From positions 1-12,311 of the forward strand of contig JBARNX010000050.1 of the NCBI GenBank assembly GCA_049641805.1: 12,311 nucleotides of DNA, in the 5' to 3' direction. A program made the position numbers and the translations under genes. Shown one piece after another: positions 11,204-12,311 of this stretch (positions are counted from its first letter, which is position 1; each line of letters starts with the position of its first letter). The notes beneath the pieces are model-generated. The model searched no databases. It saw nothing but the letters and a program-made list of their open reading frames with translations, and was not told where the DNA came from. Source of the DNA: UBA5738 sp049641805. GTDB lineage: Bacteria > Patescibacteriota > Minisyncoccia > Minisyncoccales > UBA5738.

Positions 11204-12311
11204 TTACCAGCCTCCGCCTCCTCCGCCTCCTCCGCCGCTTCCGGCAGCTCCCGCGCCGCCGGCGCCTGAAGTTGTGCCGATATTGGCCGCAATTCCGGCC
11301 GAGATTGAATTTATTTGCGAGGTGAAACTGTCGGCGTCAAAATTTCCGCTAAACGCGCCCGCGTACCACGCCGGGTGATAATTGGCAAAATATTCCTTGC
11401 CATAAATTTGCTCCATTTTTTTGATCCAAAGATTGGCCATGCCGAACATAATCGCATAGGGTAAAAATTTCTCGAAAATATTTTCCTTCTCGTTGAATTG
11501 TGCCTGGTATTTTTCCGCGGTTTCCATATAAAGTTTGAATCCCTTGACGCGCCAATTCAATTCCGCGCCTTTGAGCGTGCGCTTGGGCATCAGCAATCCG
11601 AAAACCAACAGAACAATTCCCGCAAGCGCCAGCGACAAAATGAGCCAAAGATTGCCGATTATGAGCGCAAAAATCATTCCAAACAGAACAATCGATCCGG
11701 CGGAAATAAAAACCGTTTTCATGGTTAAGCCGCTTTGGTAGATCAACCCCTTGTTTTTCAATGCTTCAATGCCGGATTTTTTAATCGCAGGCAAGTCTTT
11801 GTAAAAATTATCTTTGAGTTTGGAAAGCAAAATTTCCTGATCGGCGCCAAAAATTTTATCAATCAAAACGGTTTCCGGCCCGCCCGGAGGCGTTGCGTTC
11901 GCGCCGGTCTTTTTCAATCGGAAATCCTGTTTTCCGAAAATCCCGGATTTGGGAATTTCTTCAATGATGATATGTTTCTTGACCGCCAGATCGATAATTG
12001 TCGCCGAGATCAGCGAATCATTGAAGCTTCCGTTGTTCGCCAGCAATCCCATTTCCATCGGCGACAGATTTTCCGGTATCTCGAATTCGGGAATGACGGT
12101 TTTGTTGACCACCGGATCTTTGCCGTATTTGAGCCACATTTGCCAGCTTAAAATAAAAACCAATAGCGGCAAAATAAACCACAGATAATCGCCGTAGAGC
12201 TCAAAAAATCCCGGTTGGTAAGGCTTTACGATATTTTTCGGAAATGTTATCGACGCCGTGATCCCCTGCCCGGGCAATAATGTCTTTTTTGAGGCAATCT
12301 TCAAAATGTTG
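11204..12311 (-). CDS. DUF2207 family membrane protein (partial, N-terminus outside the window)
   Basis: About 369 residues are visible, and the frame stays open through the window edge; an apparent first Met at 12304 is a TTG inside the frame. The visible part starts at the end of the outer DUF2207 domain (LLPGQGITASITFPKNIV), then a membrane segment (about 40-58, before KYGKDP), a soluble region with the family motif IPEFEIPENLSPMEMGLL, then two membrane segments (about 197-240), a further soluble part, and a Gly/Ala/Ser-rich tail ending in nine glycines and Trp. These poly-glycine tails are typical of DUF2207 proteins; the function is unknown, though an envelope role is likely. It is followed by a 169-bp gap with the pcm leader. 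Confidence 0.88.
   Translation of the reverse strand, partial: NILKIASKKTLLPGQGITASITFPKNIVKPYQPGFFELYGDYLWFILPLLVFILSWQMWLKYGKDPVVNKTVIPEFEIPENLSPMEMGLLANNGSFNDSLISATIIDLAVKKHIIIEEIPKSGIFGKQDFRLKKTGANATPPGGPETVLIDKIFGADQEILLSKLKDNFYKDLPAIKKSGIEALKNKGLIYQSGLTMKTVFISAGSIVLFGMIFALIIGNLWLILSLALAGIVLLVFGLLMPKRTLKGAELNWRVKGFKLYMETAEKYQAQFNEKENIFEKFLPYAIMFGMANLWIKKMEQIYGKEYFANYHPAWYAGAFSGNFDADSFTSQINSISAGIAANIGTTSGAGGAGAAGSGGGGGGGGGW

Noticed and set aside
12302..12304. DUF2207 gene starting at 12304
   Set aside because: The codon is TTG and the frame stays open to the window edge; the visible start falls inside a known domain, so the gene is cut by the window.
1..12311. tRNA, rRNA, tmRNA or CRISPR loci and known defence systems
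   Set aside because: Reading both strands by eye showed no cloverleaf-type or rRNA-like conserved sequence and no genes of known defence families.

Overview
The window reads as chromosomal DNA of a small-genome bacterium, most likely Patescibacteria (Candidate Phyla Radiation), probably Parcubacteria-like. This placement is inferred from gene flavour, not from a marker tree. Signs are the mix of compact housekeeping genes with small lineage-typical membrane proteins, a DUF2207 protein with a poly-glycine tail, a Cys-rich exported protein ending in an NWRCTG-type motif, and AT-rich repeats between genes. TGA is used as a stop (pyrG, xseB), so the TGA=Gly code of Gracilibacteria/Absconditabacteria does not apply. 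Ribosomal protein L9, absent from some CPR groups, is present.

Layout. 1-97: 3' end (domains V and VI) of a group II intron on the + strand; the rest lies outside. 136-3634: three minus-strand housekeeping genes, an S41 C-terminal processing protease, then rplI (L9), then pyrG (CTP synthase), with a hairpin and an AT-rich inverted repeat between the last two. 3768-4103: a stand-alone tRNA-binding OB-fold protein on the + strand, divergent from the protease. 4104-4524: a gene-poor stretch holding an overlooked 48-codon membrane microprotein (minus), a duplicated ribosome binding site and four hairpins, one a perfect 22-bp inverted repeat. 4525-5968: exonuclease VII operon xseA-xseB. 6019-6700: an AT-rich insert-like segment with an orphan four-helix membrane protein, its own strong promoter, a MITE-like inverted repeat and a terminator. 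6699-8358: M24 peptidase followed by the Cys-rich exported protein. 8423-10250: M18 aminopeptidase divergent from M24, then a two-helix membrane protein. 10375-11034: protein-L-isoaspartate methyltransferase (pcm), preceded by a short promoter/mini-ORF/terminator unit that could be an attenuator or an sRNA. 11204-12311: DUF2207 membrane protein, cut by the window edge.

How the genes fit together. The recognisable genes cover nucleotide synthesis (CTP), translation (L9), DNA repair (ExoVII), envelope proteolysis (S41), peptide breakdown (M24 and M18 sharing one control region with a 22-bp palindrome) and damaged-protein repair (pcm). No obvious new multi-gene defence or biosynthetic system was found. 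The most interesting unexplained structure is in the short non-coding stretches: the microprotein locus, the 22-bp hairpin after xseB, the M24/M18 palindrome and the pcm leader. Most housekeeping genes have weak or no Shine-Dalgarno sequence, and at least one (xseA) looks leaderless. The two orphan membrane proteins instead carry strong GGAGGA sites, suggesting a different origin or mode of expression.
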